From: JAODBQ01 sp038213195
Lineage (GTDB): Bacteria; Actinomycetota; Acidimicrobiia; Acidimicrobiales; Ilumatobacteraceae
Assembly: GCA_038213195.1 (NCBI GenBank)
Contig: JBBQTN010000008.1
Span: 1-52,300, forward strand
Direction: 5' to 3'
Length of the DNA stretch: 52,300 bases
Shown: one piece after another, positions 23,655 to 35,027 of the stretch
Layout: each line of letters opens with the position of its first letter
How positions within the stretch are numbered: the first letter of the stretch is position 1
Notes under the pieces: model-generated
Seen by the model: the letters and a program-made list of their open reading frames with translations, nothing else
What the model was told of the DNA's origin: nothing
The model's database searches: none
Translations under genes and position numbers: made by a program

Positions 23655-24574
23655 GTCCCGTGCGCAGCGCCGATGAGCTCCGTCACCGCGCCGACGCCGT
23701 GGCGCCTGCACCAGCTGTCGACCTCGTCGATGATCCGGCCCGGGGCCGCCGGGTCGGCGAAGATCGCCGTCCCGACCTGCACCGCGCACGCCCCGGCCAG
23801 CAGCAACTCGATCGCGTCCCAACCGCTGGCCACGCCACCGACGCCGACGATCGGCAGATCCGGGAGCGCAGCACGGACGTCATGCACCGTGCGGACAGCC
23901 ACGGCATGGATCGGCCGGCCGCTGTAGCCGCCACCACCGGCGCCGAGCACGGGCCTGCGCGTGTGCGGATCGATGACGAGGCCGAGCAGGGTGTTGATCA
24001 GCGTCACGGCCTGCGCGCCGGCACCCTGCACCGCAGCGGCGACGTCGACGACACGATCGGTGTTCGCGCTGAGCTTGGCCCACCGAGGCCGGCCGCAGCC
24101 CACGGTCGCCGCCATCACCTCGGCCGACAGCGCCGGGTCGTGGGCGAAGATGCCGCGGCGACCCTCGAGGTTCGGGCAGGACAGGTTGACCTCGACGGCG
24201 ATCACCGCGTCGGGGGCGCCGGCGAGCAGGTCCGCCGCTCGCCGGTAGTCCTCGACGCTGCGTCCCCAGATGCTGGCCACCGTGGGCACGCCTGCGGCGA
24301 CCAGCCGCGGCAGGTCGTCGCGCAGCCACGCCGAGATGCCGGGCCCCTGCAGCCCGACCGCGTTGAGCATCCCGTCGCCCGCCGGATGCAGGCGCGGCGG
24401 CTCGTTACCGGGCCACTCGAACGCGGCGAGCGACTTGACGACGTGCGCGCCGAGGCTGCCGAGGTCGACGAACGGCGCCAGCTCCATCCCGTGCCCCGCC
24501 GTCCCCGATGCGGTCATCACCGGGTTGGCGAGCGCAACCCCCCCGACCCGAGTCCGCACGTCAACCAACAGCAC
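23651..24574 (-). CDS. pyrD: dihydroorotate dehydrogenase, class 1
   Basis: FMN enzyme of pyrimidine synthesis, 307 aa from GTG 24574, which gives the usual short lead-in to ALANPVMTASGTAGHG. VNLSCPN carries the class 1 catalytic cysteine, and VGVGGVASGWDAIELLLAGACAVQVGTAIF binds FMN phosphate. No membrane anchor. Class 1B needs PyrK as electron-transfer partner, but no pyrK is adjacent. Other starts are ATG 24631 and ATG 24721; the last overlaps the carB stop, and using it would add a 49-residue tail made of a 90-bp repeat. The start is therefore uncertain. Confidence 0.88.
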   Translation of the reverse strand: MLLVDVRTRVGGVALANPVMTASGTAGHGMELAPFVDLGSLGAHVVKSLAAFEWPGNEPPRLHPAGDGMLNAVGLQGPGISAWLRDDLPRLVAAGVPTVASIWGRSVEDYRRAADLLAGAPDAVIAVEVNLSCPNLEGRRGIFAHDPALSAEVMAATVGCGRPRWAKLSANTDRVVDVAAAVQGAGAQAVTLINTLLGLVIDPHTRRPVLGAGGGGYSGRPIHAVAVRTVHDVRAALPDLPIVGVGGVASGWDAIELLLAGACAVQVGTAIFADPAAPGRIIDEVDSWCRRHGVGAVTELIGAAHGT

Positions 24575-24612
24575 CCCGGCCCGGTTCGGCGCCAGGGAGA
24601 GCGCCAGCGAGG

Positions 24613-24720
24613 GGCCGCCAGTCCCGACCATCAAGCACGGCGGCGAGGGAAGCGCCAGCGACGAGCCGCACGGAGGGAGCGGCGAAAGTGAGCGCAGCGA
24701 GCGGCCGCCAGTCCCGACCA

Positions 24721-24730
<10 letters not shown>
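24613..24730. repeat. direct repeat at the carB-pyrD junction, part of a dispersed family
   Basis: A 28-bp sequence is identical at 24613-24640 and 24703-24730, exactly 90 bp apart, so the duplication keeps frame. Each copy contains GCCAGTCCCGACCATC; the reverse complement of this 16-mer is at 2580-2595 inside argD. Beside copy two is GAGCGCAGCGA (24690-24700), shared with the DUF1844 and GNAT gene starts. Copy two includes the carB stop codon. Confidence 0.85.
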
Positions 24731-28005
<3,275 letters not shown>

Positions 28006-28093
28006 CAGCAGCGCGCCTTCGGCGGCCCGCTGATGGCCGATCCGGTGCTTCGCACCGACCAACCGTTCCTGATCGTTCGCTCGCTGCGCGAAC

Positions 28094-29278
28094 TCACTGG
28101 CCGACCCCGTGCATCGGCTCACGCATCCCGTGCGTCGAGCCGCCAGCCGCCACGAAGCCGGCGGCGGTTCCGACCGGGGCACGGCGACCGCCGTCCATCA
28201 GCTGCACGAACTCCCCGAACAGGTACCGGGAGTCGTGCGGACCGGGACCCGCCTCGGGGTGGTACTGCACGCTGAACGCAGGCGCATCGAGCACGCGCAT
28301 CCCCTCGTTGGTGCCGTCGTTGAGGTTGACGTGGGTCACCTCGACGCGACCGGCGAGGCTGTCGGCGTCGACGCAGAAGTTGTGGTTCTGACTGGTGATC
28401 TCGACACGCCCGGTGGCCAGGTTGCGCACGGGGTGGTTGCCGCCGTGGTGGCCGAACGGCAGCTTGTAGGTCTCGCCGCCGAGCGCCCGGCCGAGCAGCT
28501 GGTGACCGAGGCAGATTCCGAAGATCGGCACCTCGCCGAGCAGCCCGCGGATCGCCTCGACTGCATACCCGACCTCCGCAGGGTCACCGGGGCCGTTGGC
28601 CAGGAACACCCCATCCGGTCCGTGCGCGAGCACGTCGGCCGCGCTGGCCGAGGCGGGCACCACGTGCACGATGCCCAGCCGGGCGAGCTGACGGATGATC
28701 GTGTGCTTGATCCCGAAGTCGTAGGCGACGATCGTGCGCGCCCGACCGCGCGACCCGCCGTCGCTGACGGTGTATGGCTCTGCGGTGGTGACCTGGGCGA
28801 CCAGGTCGACGCCGTCCGTGCCGCGCTCGGCCGTTGCGGCGGCGCGCAGCGCGGCCTCGTCCGCCGTGCCGAACGCACCCGGCATCGCCCCTGTGTCGCG
28901 CAGCACGCGGGTCAACCGGCGGGTGTCGATACCACCGATCCCGGCGACGCCGTAGCGCCGGAGCATCGCCTCCAGTGACGCCTCGGCGTCCTGGTTGCTG
29001 TGCCGCCGGGCGAGCTGGCGCACGATCACCCCGCGGCAGAACGGCCGCGTCGACTCGAAGTCGCGCCGGTTGACGCCGTAGTTGCCGATGTGCGGGTTGG
29101 TGAACGAGATGATCTGCCCGGCGTAGGACGGGTCCGTGATCACCTCCTGGTAGCCGGACAGTGCGGTGTTGAACACCACCTCACCGCTGGCGATCCCGTT
29201 CGCCGGCTCGGCACCGAGCAGCTCGCCTTCGAACACGCTGCCGTCCGCGAGGACGAGGGCCGCCTCGGTGACCGTCAT
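28094..29278 (-). CDS. carA: carbamoyl-phosphate synthase small subunit (glutamine amidotransferase)
   Basis: 394 aa. Residues ~1-150 are the CPSase small-chain domain (NTALSGYQEVITDPSYAGQII). The class I amidotransferase domain has the nucleophile Cys in FGICLGHQLLGRALGG, SQNHNF, and YHPEAGPGPHDS with the catalytic His and Glu. ATG 29278 has a strong Shine-Dalgarno, AGGAGG, nine bases upstream on the minus strand, and overlaps a 20-codon leader ORF as ATGA. The promoter carries two ARG-box-like sites. Confidence 0.96.
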   Translation of the reverse strand: MTVTEAALVLADGSVFEGELLGAEPANGIASGEVVFNTALSGYQEVITDPSYAGQIISFTNPHIGNYGVNRRDFESTRPFCRGVIVRQLARRHSNQDAEASLEAMLRRYGVAGIGGIDTRRLTRVLRDTGAMPGAFGTADEAALRAAATAERGTDGVDLVAQVTTAEPYTVSDGGSRGRARTIVAYDFGIKHTIIRQLARLGIVHVVPASASAADVLAHGPDGVFLANGPGDPAEVGYAVEAIRGLLGEVPIFGICLGHQLLGRALGGETYKLPFGHHGGNHPVRNLATGRVEITSQNHNFCVDADSLAGRVEVTHVNLNDGTNEGMRVLDAPAFSVQYHPEAGPGPHDSRYLFGEFVQLMDGGRRAPVGTAAGFVAAGGSTHGMREPMHGVGQ

Positions 29279-29337
29279 CGCCGACTCCCTCCTCGACTCA
29301 GCGAGCCCGTCTCCGCCGGGATCAGCAGGTCCGCCAT
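29275..29337 (-). CDS. candidate carA leader peptide, 20 codons ending in arginines
   Basis: ATG 29337 lies one base after the transcript start predicted from TATGAT (29350-29345). The frame reads MADLLIPAETGSLSRGGSRR and stops at TGA 29277-29275, overlapping the carA ATG (29278-29276) as ATGA. Three of the last six codons are arginine (CGA, CGG, CGA), and CGA is a rare choice in GC-rich genomes. The carA Shine-Dalgarno is inside codons 15-17. Ribosome stalling at the arginine codons could thus affect carA initiation directly. No homologue is known to me; the role is inferred. Confidence 0.55.
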   Translation of the reverse strand: MADLLIPAETGSLSRGGSRR

Positions 29338-29338
29338 C

Positions 29339-29373
29339 TGCATGATCATACAGGACAGCGCATTTACATGCAG
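29339..29373 (-). promoter_or_regulatory. carA promoter covered by two ARG-box-like operators
   Basis: CTGCAT (29373-29368) and TATGAT (29350-29345) are 17 bp apart on the minus strand. TGCATGATCATACA (plus, 29339-29352) matches all fixed positions of TGnATnnnnATnCA; TGCATGTAAATGCG (minus, 29372-29359) matches all but the last. Centres are 20 bp apart, exactly as at argC, and cover the same promoter elements. ArgR control of carAB is established in E. coli and fits carbamoyl phosphate's role in arginine synthesis. Between here and 29533 I see only the GT2 promoter. Confidence 0.8.
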
Positions 29374-29500
29374 GCACGCTCCGGCCTGGGTCATCTCGTC
29401 TCCTCCCGTATGGGCCTCACAGGACCCATTTCACGGTGCGCACGAATCTAGTGGCTCGCCGACGTGCGCCGAGCGAGGGTCGGTGGGAAACGCGTCCAAC

Positions 29501-29517
29501 TAGAGTCGCCGCCCGTG
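29501..29517 (+). promoter_or_regulatory. -10 box TAGAGT and leaderless GTG upstream of the GT2 gene
   Basis: TAGAGT (29501-29506) predicts a transcript start at 29513, two bases before GTG 29515. That GTG reads MTAAESHAR and stops at 29544, overlapping the GT2 ATG (29534) out of frame. GGAGA four bases before ATG 29534 could drive GT2 itself. The nonapeptide may be a coupling ORF or chance. Confidence 0.35.
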
Positions 29518-29533
29518 ACCGCAGCGGAGAGCC

Positions 29534-30733
29534 ATGCCCGCTGACCGCCACCACCCGGAGCTGACGATCCTGCTGCCGTGCCTGGACGAGGCGGAGACGT
29601 TGGTGACCTGCATCGACAAGGCCCATGGCTGGCTGGCGCGCAGCGGTGTGGACGGCGAGGTGCTCGTCGCCGACAACGGCTCGACGGACGGCTCGATCGA
29701 CCTGGCCGAGGGTGCAGGCGCACGGGTGGTGCACGTGCCGGTGCGCGGCTACGGGGCAGCACTGCGGCACGGCATCGCCGCGGCCCATGGCCGGTACGTG
29801 GTGATGGCCGACGCAGATGACAGCTACGACCTCGGCGAGCTGGACGCGTTCATCGACCAGCTCCGTGGCGGTGGGCAGCTGGTGATGGGCAACCGCTTCC
29901 GCGGCGGGATCGCGCCGCGGGCGATGCCGTGGCTGCACCGCTACGTCGGCAACCCGCTGCTCTCCGGCGTCGGCCGGCTGTTCTTCCACTCCTCGATCGG
30001 CGACTTCCACTGCGGGATCCGCGGCTTCGATCGCGGCGCGATCCTCGGGCTCGGGCTGGCCACCGACGGGATGGAGTTCGCCAGCGAGATGATCGTGCGC
30101 GCCTCGCTCGCCCACCTCGACATCCGCGAGGTGCCCACCACGTTGCGACCGGACGGCCGTTCCCGCCCGCCCCACCTGCGCACCTGGCGCGACGGCTGGC
30201 GGCACCTGCGCTTCCTGCTGCTGTACAGCCCGCGCTGGCTGTTCTTCATCCCCGGGCTGCTGCTGTTCGCGCTCAGCGCGGTCGCGACCGCGGTGCTGCT
30301 GCTCCACTCGATCACCATCGGCTCTGTCACCTTCGACGTCGCCGCGTTGCTCTACGCGGCGACGGGCACGATCATCGGCGCGCAGGCGATGGGCTTCGGC
30401 GTGTATTGCAGGGTCTACGCGGGAGCTCGCGGCCTGTGGGGTCCGACACCGGCGCTGGACCGGTTCGAGCGGCTGTTCAGCCTCGAGCGCGGGCTGCTCG
30501 CCGGCGGTCTCGTCGTGCTCGCCGGGATGATCGTCGCGATCATCTCCGTCAACCGCTGGAGCGACGCTGGGTTCGGGCACCTCGATCCGCGCCACCAGAT
30601 CCGCGTCGTGGTGCCGGCGATGCTCGGCCTGGTCCACGGTTCGAGCCTCGTTCTCGGGTCGTTCGGCCTGTCGGTGCTCGGGATCAAGACCTCACCACCG
30701 CCTGCTGCCACGGATGTCGACGCCGATGGGTGA
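29534..30733 (+). CDS. family 2 glycosyltransferase, polyprenyl-phosphate type, with C-terminal membrane region
   Basis: 399 aa. The GT-A domain (~8-230) has LTILLPCLDEAETL, VLVADNGSTDGS and the metal-binding MADADDSYD, as in dolichol/undecaprenyl-phosphate sugar transferases. It is followed by about four membrane helices (~233-262, ~267-290, ~318-340, ~355-380). Such enzymes load a hexose onto polyprenyl phosphate at the inner membrane face. The next gene encodes a GT-C membrane protein, a likely user of that lipid-linked sugar outside. The two ORFs overlap by 20 bp. Confidence 0.88.
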   Translation: MPADRHHPELTILLPCLDEAETLVTCIDKAHGWLARSGVDGEVLVADNGSTDGSIDLAEGAGARVVHVPVRGYGAALRHGIAAAHGRYVVMADADDSYDLGELDAFIDQLRGGGQLVMGNRFRGGIAPRAMPWLHRYVGNPLLSGVGRLFFHSSIGDFHCGIRGFDRGAILGLGLATDGMEFASEMIVRASLAHLDIREVPTTLRPDGRSRPPHLRTWRDGWRHLRFLLLYSPRWLFFIPGLLLFALSAVATAVLLLHSITIGSVTFDVAALLYAATGTIIGAQAMGFGVYCRVYAGARGLWGPTPALDRFERLFSLERGLLAGGLVVLAGMIVAIISVNRWSDAGFGHLDPRHQIRVVVPAMLGLVHGSSLVLGSFGLSVLGIKTSPPPAATDVDADG

Positions 30734-32327
30734 GGCGGCGCGGGCCTGGCTGCTCCGCCGTCGGGCCCACATCGGCGTCGGTGCGATCTGCGTGGCGATC
30801 TTCGTGCTGTGCAGGAGGATGCAGGAGCAGGGCCACGGGTGGGGCGACGATTTCGCGCTGTACATCGACCAGGCCCGCGGGCTGACCGACGGCAGCCTCG
30901 GCGACGTCGTCTCGCTGACCCGCTACGCGCTCGACAACTCGGCCTACAGCACGTTCAGCGCGTACGTCTACCCGTGGGTGTTCCCGATGCTGCTCGCCCC
31001 GATCGTGGCGCTGAAGGGGATCGACTACTCGGCGCTGAAGCTGGTCGGGACGCTGAGCTTCGTCATCGGGCTGTTCTTCCTGCAGCGCATCGCCCGGCAC
31101 CGCACCGGCACCGCTGGCTCGCTGGCGATCATGCTCGTCGTCGGCCTCAACAACCTGTACATCGGCTACACCGACGCAGTCCTCAGCGACCTGACGTTCT
31201 TCATGTTCGTGATGATCGGGATCTGGTGGCTGGACCGGGTCACCGACCGCGGCCGGCTGTTCGCCGACTCGCTGCAGCCGCTGATCGTGCTCGGTCTGCT
31301 CGCCTGCGTCGCCTTCGAGACCCGCAAGGAAGGCGTCGCGCTGCTGCTCGGCGTGTTCGTCGCGCAGGCTGTGCGCTGGCGCGAGGCCCGCGCCCTCGCG
31401 GCGCGGGCGGCGACGCACTGGAAGCGGGTGGCGATCACGTTCGCCGCGCCGTACTTCGCGTTCGGTGCGGGGGCGCTGGCCTTCCAGGTGACCCTGCCCA
31501 ACCAGCCGTACGACAGCTACCAGCGCGCCGGTGGCTCGGGTCTGCACAACATGAAGTTCAACCTGAAGTGGTACCGGCTGCCGCTCGCCGAGGCGATCGG
31601 GTTGAAGGACGTCGGCTCCCACCCACTGTCGATGCTCGGCAGCACCTCGCTCGCCAACGTCGTGTTCTGGGTCTTCATCGCGCTGGTGCTGCTCGGGATC
31701 GTGTGGCGGACGGCCGTGCGGCCACGCGTCGACGCGCACCTCACCGGGGTGCTCGCCGGCCTGGTGATCGTGATCCTCAGCCCACCGTTCCGCGAGGGCC
31801 GGTACCTGCTCAGCGTGCTGCCGTTCCTGCTCTACTTCGCCTGGCAGGGCGCCGACGCAGTGCAGCGCTACGCGACCGCCGGGGCCGGCAAGTGGCCGTC
31901 GGTGGTGGCAACCGCGGCGTTGGCGGTCCTGCTGGTCTGCGTCGGCACCGACACCTGGGGCTCGTACAGGTACCACCGCGACTACAGCTACATCGAGTGG
32001 GGTCCTGCCGACCCTTCTGTGCAGCAGGCGTTCACGGCGGTCCAGCAGTACTCCGACGCCCGCGATGTCGTCGTCTTCTTCCAGGCCAGGACGATGAACC
32101 TGTACACCCGGCGACTGTCGATCCAGGGCAACAGCGAATCGATGATGCTGCAGCGCGGCAACTGGTTCCTGATGGCCCGCGACAGCGACTACATCCAGAC
32201 CGACCTCGACGACGCCCGTGCCGCAGTGCTCGGCTTCGTCCAGGTGTGGTCGAACGACAAGTTCGTGCTGTGGAGGATCCCGCCGCGCTACCTGCCGCTG
32301 CCGGCGGGACCCGGCACGCCGCCCTGA
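30714..32327 (+). CDS. multi-pass membrane glycosyltransferase, GT-C/ArnT-like
   Basis: 537 aa with about ten hydrophobic segments over residues ~20-420 and a soluble C-terminal part (~430-537). An early acidic pair in the first outer loop (GWGDDFALYIDQARG, residues ~43-57) matches the catalytic DD/DE of GT-C enzymes that take sugars from polyprenyl phosphate. LSPPFREGRYLLSVLPFLLY resembles the conserved 'R-Y' helix start of that family. The substrate is unknown. ATG 30726 is an alternative start. The 3' end overlaps the convergent nusB by 40 bp. Confidence 0.75.
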   Translation: MSTPMGEAARAWLLRRRAHIGVGAICVAIFVLCRRMQEQGHGWGDDFALYIDQARGLTDGSLGDVVSLTRYALDNSAYSTFSAYVYPWVFPMLLAPIVALKGIDYSALKLVGTLSFVIGLFFLQRIARHRTGTAGSLAIMLVVGLNNLYIGYTDAVLSDLTFFMFVMIGIWWLDRVTDRGRLFADSLQPLIVLGLLACVAFETRKEGVALLLGVFVAQAVRWREARALAARAATHWKRVAITFAAPYFAFGAGALAFQVTLPNQPYDSYQRAGGSGLHNMKFNLKWYRLPLAEAIGLKDVGSHPLSMLGSTSLANVVFWVFIALVLLGIVWRTAVRPRVDAHLTGVLAGLVIVILSPPFREGRYLLSVLPFLLYFAWQGADAVQRYATAGAGKWPSVVATAALAVLLVCVGTDTWGSYRYHRDYSYIEWGPADPSVQQAFTAVQQYSDARDVVVFFQARTMNLYTRRLSIQGNSESMMLQRGNWFLMARDSDYIQTDLDDARAAVLGFVQVWSNDKFVLWRIPPRYLPLPAGPGTPP

Positions 32328-32800
32328 CGCCGCGCCGGGCGGGGGGTGCCTGACGGGCGGCTCGCCGGCTGCCCGGATCTGGCCACCTTGGCGACTGCCG
32401 CGAGCACGCCGTTGACGAACCGCCCCGAGTCGTCGGTGGAGAAACGCTTGGCCAGTTCGACGGCCTCGTTGAGCACGACGGCGACCGGCACGTCCGGGCG
32501 GTGGAACAGCTCGAACGATCCGATCCGCAGCACCGTGAGGTCGATCGCCGGCATCCGCGCCAGCGTCCACCCCTTGGCGTGGGCGGCGATCACCTCGTCG
32601 AGGCGGTCGCGCTGCTCGGCCACGCCCTCGACGAGCAGCCGGGTGAGGGCGTCGATCGGGACGACCTGCGCGGCGGCGATGTCGGTGACCGGGACACGCT
32701 TGGTGTCGGCCTCGTAGAACAGCATCATCGCCCGCTCGCGGGCGTCGCTGCGTTCGTCGTCGGCGAACGGCGAACCGCCGGCGCGGGCGCGGCGGGGCAC
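32288..32800 (-). CDS. nusB: transcription antitermination factor NusB
   Basis: 170 aa from GTG 32800, four bases after the efp stop. The all-helical RNA-binding domain covers ~18-145: SDARERAMMLFYEADTKR, MPAIDLTVLRIGSFELFHRPDVPVAVVLNEAVELAKRFSTDDSGRFVNGVLAAV. The last ~25 residues are a Pro/Gly/Arg tail beyond the fold. It works with NusE (S10) at rRNA boxA. The efp-nusB order is conserved in actinobacteria and firmicutes. Confidence 0.93.
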   Translation of the reverse strand: MPRRARAGGSPFADDERSDARERAMMLFYEADTKRVPVTDIAAAQVVPIDALTRLLVEGVAEQRDRLDEVIAAHAKGWTLARMPAIDLTVLRIGSFELFHRPDVPVAVVLNEAVELAKRFSTDDSGRFVNGVLAAVAKVARSGQPASRPSGTPRPARRQGGVPGPAGSGR

Positions 32801-32804
32801 GGGC

Positions 32805-33368
32805 TCAGACCCGGGTGATGTAGTCGCCGGAGCGGGTGTCGACGCGCACCCGATCACCGATGTTGATGAACAGTGGGACCATGACGACCTTGCCCGTCTC
32901 CAGCGTTGCCGGCTTGCGCGCCCCGCTGACCCTGTCGCCCTGGATCCCCGGTTCCGTCTCGGCGATGTTCAGTTCGACCGACGCAGGGATCTCGACGGTG
33001 ACGATCTCGTCGTTGTGGAACGCGATGATCGCGACGGCCTGCTCGACGAGGTAGTCGGCGGCGTCGCCGAGGGCGACCGTGGCGACGTTGGTCTGCTCGT
33101 AGCTCTCGGTGTCCATGAACACGTAGTCGTCGCCGTCGCGGTACAGGAACTGCATGTCCTTCTTGTCGAGCATCGCCTGCTCGACGCGGATCCCGGCGTT
33201 GAACGTGCGGTCGAAGACGTTGCCGTTCTTGAGGTTGCGCAGCTTGGTCCGCACGAACGCCCCACCCTTGCCCGGCTTGACGTGCTGGAACTCGACGACT
33301 TGGAAGAGGCCGTTGTCGAGCTCCAGCGTGATCCCGTTCTTCAGGTCGTTGGTGGTGATGGCGGGCAT
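32805..33368 (-). CDS. efp: translation elongation factor P
   Basis: 187 aa from ATG 33368, with AAGGA seven bases upstream. Three beta-barrel domains: KOW-like N-terminal, central OB and C-terminal OB (GDYITRV end). The tip loop is HVKPGKGGAF, with lysine at the site modified in some bacteria; no modification enzyme is in view. It relieves stalling at polyproline, which is relevant here because several neighbours have Pro-rich tails. The first 28 bp overlap the 3' end of the upstream peptidase gene. Confidence 0.96.
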   Translation of the reverse strand: MPAITTNDLKNGITLELDNGLFQVVEFQHVKPGKGGAFVRTKLRNLKNGNVFDRTFNAGIRVEQAMLDKKDMQFLYRDGDDYVFMDTESYEQTNVATVALGDAADYLVEQAVAIIAFHNDEIVTVEIPASVELNIAETEPGIQGDRVSGARKPATLETGKVVMVPLFINIGDRVRVDTRSGDYITRV

Positions 33369-34492
33369 GGCGAATCCTTGGGCGTCTTGGTCAGTGCGCG
33401 GCATCCGTCCCCGGTGACGACCAGGAGGTCTTCGACGCGGATGCCGCCGAAGCCCTCACGATAGACCCCAGGTTCGACCGTCACCACGTCCCCGACCTGC
33501 AGCGACAGATCGCTGGCGCGGCCGACGAACGGATCCTCGTGGATCACCAGACCGACGCCGTGACCCGTGCCGTGGGTGAACCACTCGCCGTAGCCGGCGG
33601 CGGCGATGCTGCCGCGGCACACCTCGTCGAGCTGCTTCGTGCTCATCCCTGGGGCGACGGCGGCAACGCCTGCGACCTGTGCGGTGAGGACCACCTCGTA
33701 CAACTCGCGCTGCAACGCAGTCGGCTCGCCGACGAAGAAGGTGCGGGTCATGTCGCTGTGGTAGCCGTCGTACAGCGCGCCGACGTCGATGATCACGGTG
33801 TGGCCGGCCTCGATCCGTACGTGCTCGGGCCGGTGGTGGGGCCGGGCCGCGTTGACCGGCCCCGTGGCCACGATCGTCTCGTAGCTCGGGCCCTCGGCGC
33901 CGAGCTCGCGCATCCGGATCTCCAACCGGTTGCGCACTTCGGCTTCTGTCAACCCGTCGCCGAGCAGCGGCGCCACCTCGGCCAGCGCGGCGTCCGCGAT
34001 GCGGCAGGCCTCGGCGATCCGGGCGATCTCGCCTGTGTCCTTCGTGCGTCGCTCCGCTTCGACCAACCCGTCCAGGGCGACGAGCGACCCGTGGAACGCC
34101 TGCTCGTACTGGCGGAACTGGGCGTAGCTGACGTGCGCCGCCTCGAACCCGATCAGACTGAGCGACGCGACGATTGACGTGAGGTGGTCGTTGATCGCAC
34201 CGGCGGTCGCACCGACGAGCACCCGCCCGACGACATCGTGGGCGGCCATCTGCGCCGCCGCCTGGTCGCCGTAGCGGCCGTCGGTGACCAGCACGAGCTC
34301 GTCGGGGAGGAGGACCACCCGCCCGTTGGAACCGGTGAAGCCGGTCAGCCAACGGATGTTGGCCAGGTCGCTGACGAGCAGCGCCTCGGCCTTGCCGGCC
34401 AGCCGGGTGCGCACCCGGCTGAGCCGGGGCGCCATGTCGAACGGCGCGAGCCGCAGCGGGGCCACCTCGACAGAAGCCGTCCCGCCAGTCAT
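33341..34492 (-). CDS. M24 metallopeptidase, Xaa-Pro aminopeptidase/dipeptidase type
   Basis: 383 aa. A creatinase-like N-terminal domain (~1-150, with LLVSDLANIRWLTGFTGSNG) precedes the pita-bread catalytic domain. The two-metal ligands are in IIDVGALYDGYHSDMTRTF (Asp, Asp), HGTGHGVGLVIHEDP (His), VEPGVY (Glu) and GIRVEDLL (Glu). It cleaves residues next to proline. ATG 34492 overlaps the aroQ stop as ATGA. The order aroQ-peptidase-efp-nusB is common in Gram-positive bacteria. pepP versus pepQ cannot be decided. Confidence 0.92.
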   Translation of the reverse strand: MTGGTASVEVAPLRLAPFDMAPRLSRVRTRLAGKAEALLVSDLANIRWLTGFTGSNGRVVLLPDELVLVTDGRYGDQAAAQMAAHDVVGRVLVGATAGAINDHLTSIVASLSLIGFEAAHVSYAQFRQYEQAFHGSLVALDGLVEAERRTKDTGEIARIAEACRIADAALAEVAPLLGDGLTEAEVRNRLEIRMRELGAEGPSYETIVATGPVNAARPHHRPEHVRIEAGHTVIIDVGALYDGYHSDMTRTFFVGEPTALQRELYEVVLTAQVAGVAAVAPGMSTKQLDEVCRGSIAAAGYGEWFTHGTGHGVGLVIHEDPFVGRASDLSLQVGDVVTVEPGVYREGFGGIRVEDLLVVTGDGCRALTKTPKDSPCPPSPPTT

Positions 34493-34968
34493 CGGGCGCG
34501 CCCCTCGATCGCCTGCATCGCCTGCTGCGCCTGCAGGTCGAGCTTGGCCGCGACCGCCGTGACGGCGAGGCGGTAGCCGATCATCCCGAAGCCGACGATC
34601 GAGCCGTCGGCCACCGGGGCGACGACGCTGGTGTGGCGCCACGGTTCGCGGGCATTCGGGTTGGAGATGTGCACCTCGACGACGATTCCCTCGAACGCGG
34701 CGAGGGCGTCGCTGATCGACCAGGCGTAGTGCGTGAACGCACCTGGGTTGATGATGATCGCCGCGCACCGCCCACGCGCGGCGTGGATGTGGTCGACCAG
34801 GTCACCCTCGTGGTTGCTCTGTCGATCCTCGACCTCGTGACCGTGCTGCGCCGCCGCCGTGGCGGTCGCAGCGACGTAGTCGTCGATCGTCGCCGTTCCG
34901 TAGATCGCCGGTTCGCGCTGACCCAGCAGGTTGAGGTTCGGCCCGTGGAGCAGCAGGATCGTGGCCAC
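34489..34968 (-). CDS. aroQ: 3-dehydroquinate dehydratase, type II
   Basis: Third shikimate-pathway step. 159 aa, GTG start. ILLLHGPNLNLLGQREPAIYG has the catalytic Tyr, SNHEGDLVD follows, INPGAFTHYAWSISDAL carries substrate residues, and EVHISNPNAREPWRHTS holds the catalytic His. It is apart from the other aro genes at 36.1-39.8 kb. Only 14 bp separate its start from the upstream ATG 34983 of the next plus-strand ORF. Confidence 0.97.
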   Translation of the reverse strand: MATILLLHGPNLNLLGQREPAIYGTATIDDYVAATATAAAQHGHEVEDRQSNHEGDLVDHIHAARGRCAAIIINPGAFTHYAWSISDALAAFEGIVVEVHISNPNAREPWRHTSVVAPVADGSIVGFGMIGYRLAVTAVAAKLDLQAQQAMQAIEGRAR

Positions 34969-35027
34969 GGACCCATCGTGCCATGCGCCGCCACTACCGT
35001 TCGCTCGACCGTCGATGGGAGGCGTTC

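Noticed and set aside
29339..29533. Pyrimidine-type (PyrR) attenuator before carA
   Set aside because: No PyrR-binding loop or terminator hairpin was seen; the leader is only about 60 nt.
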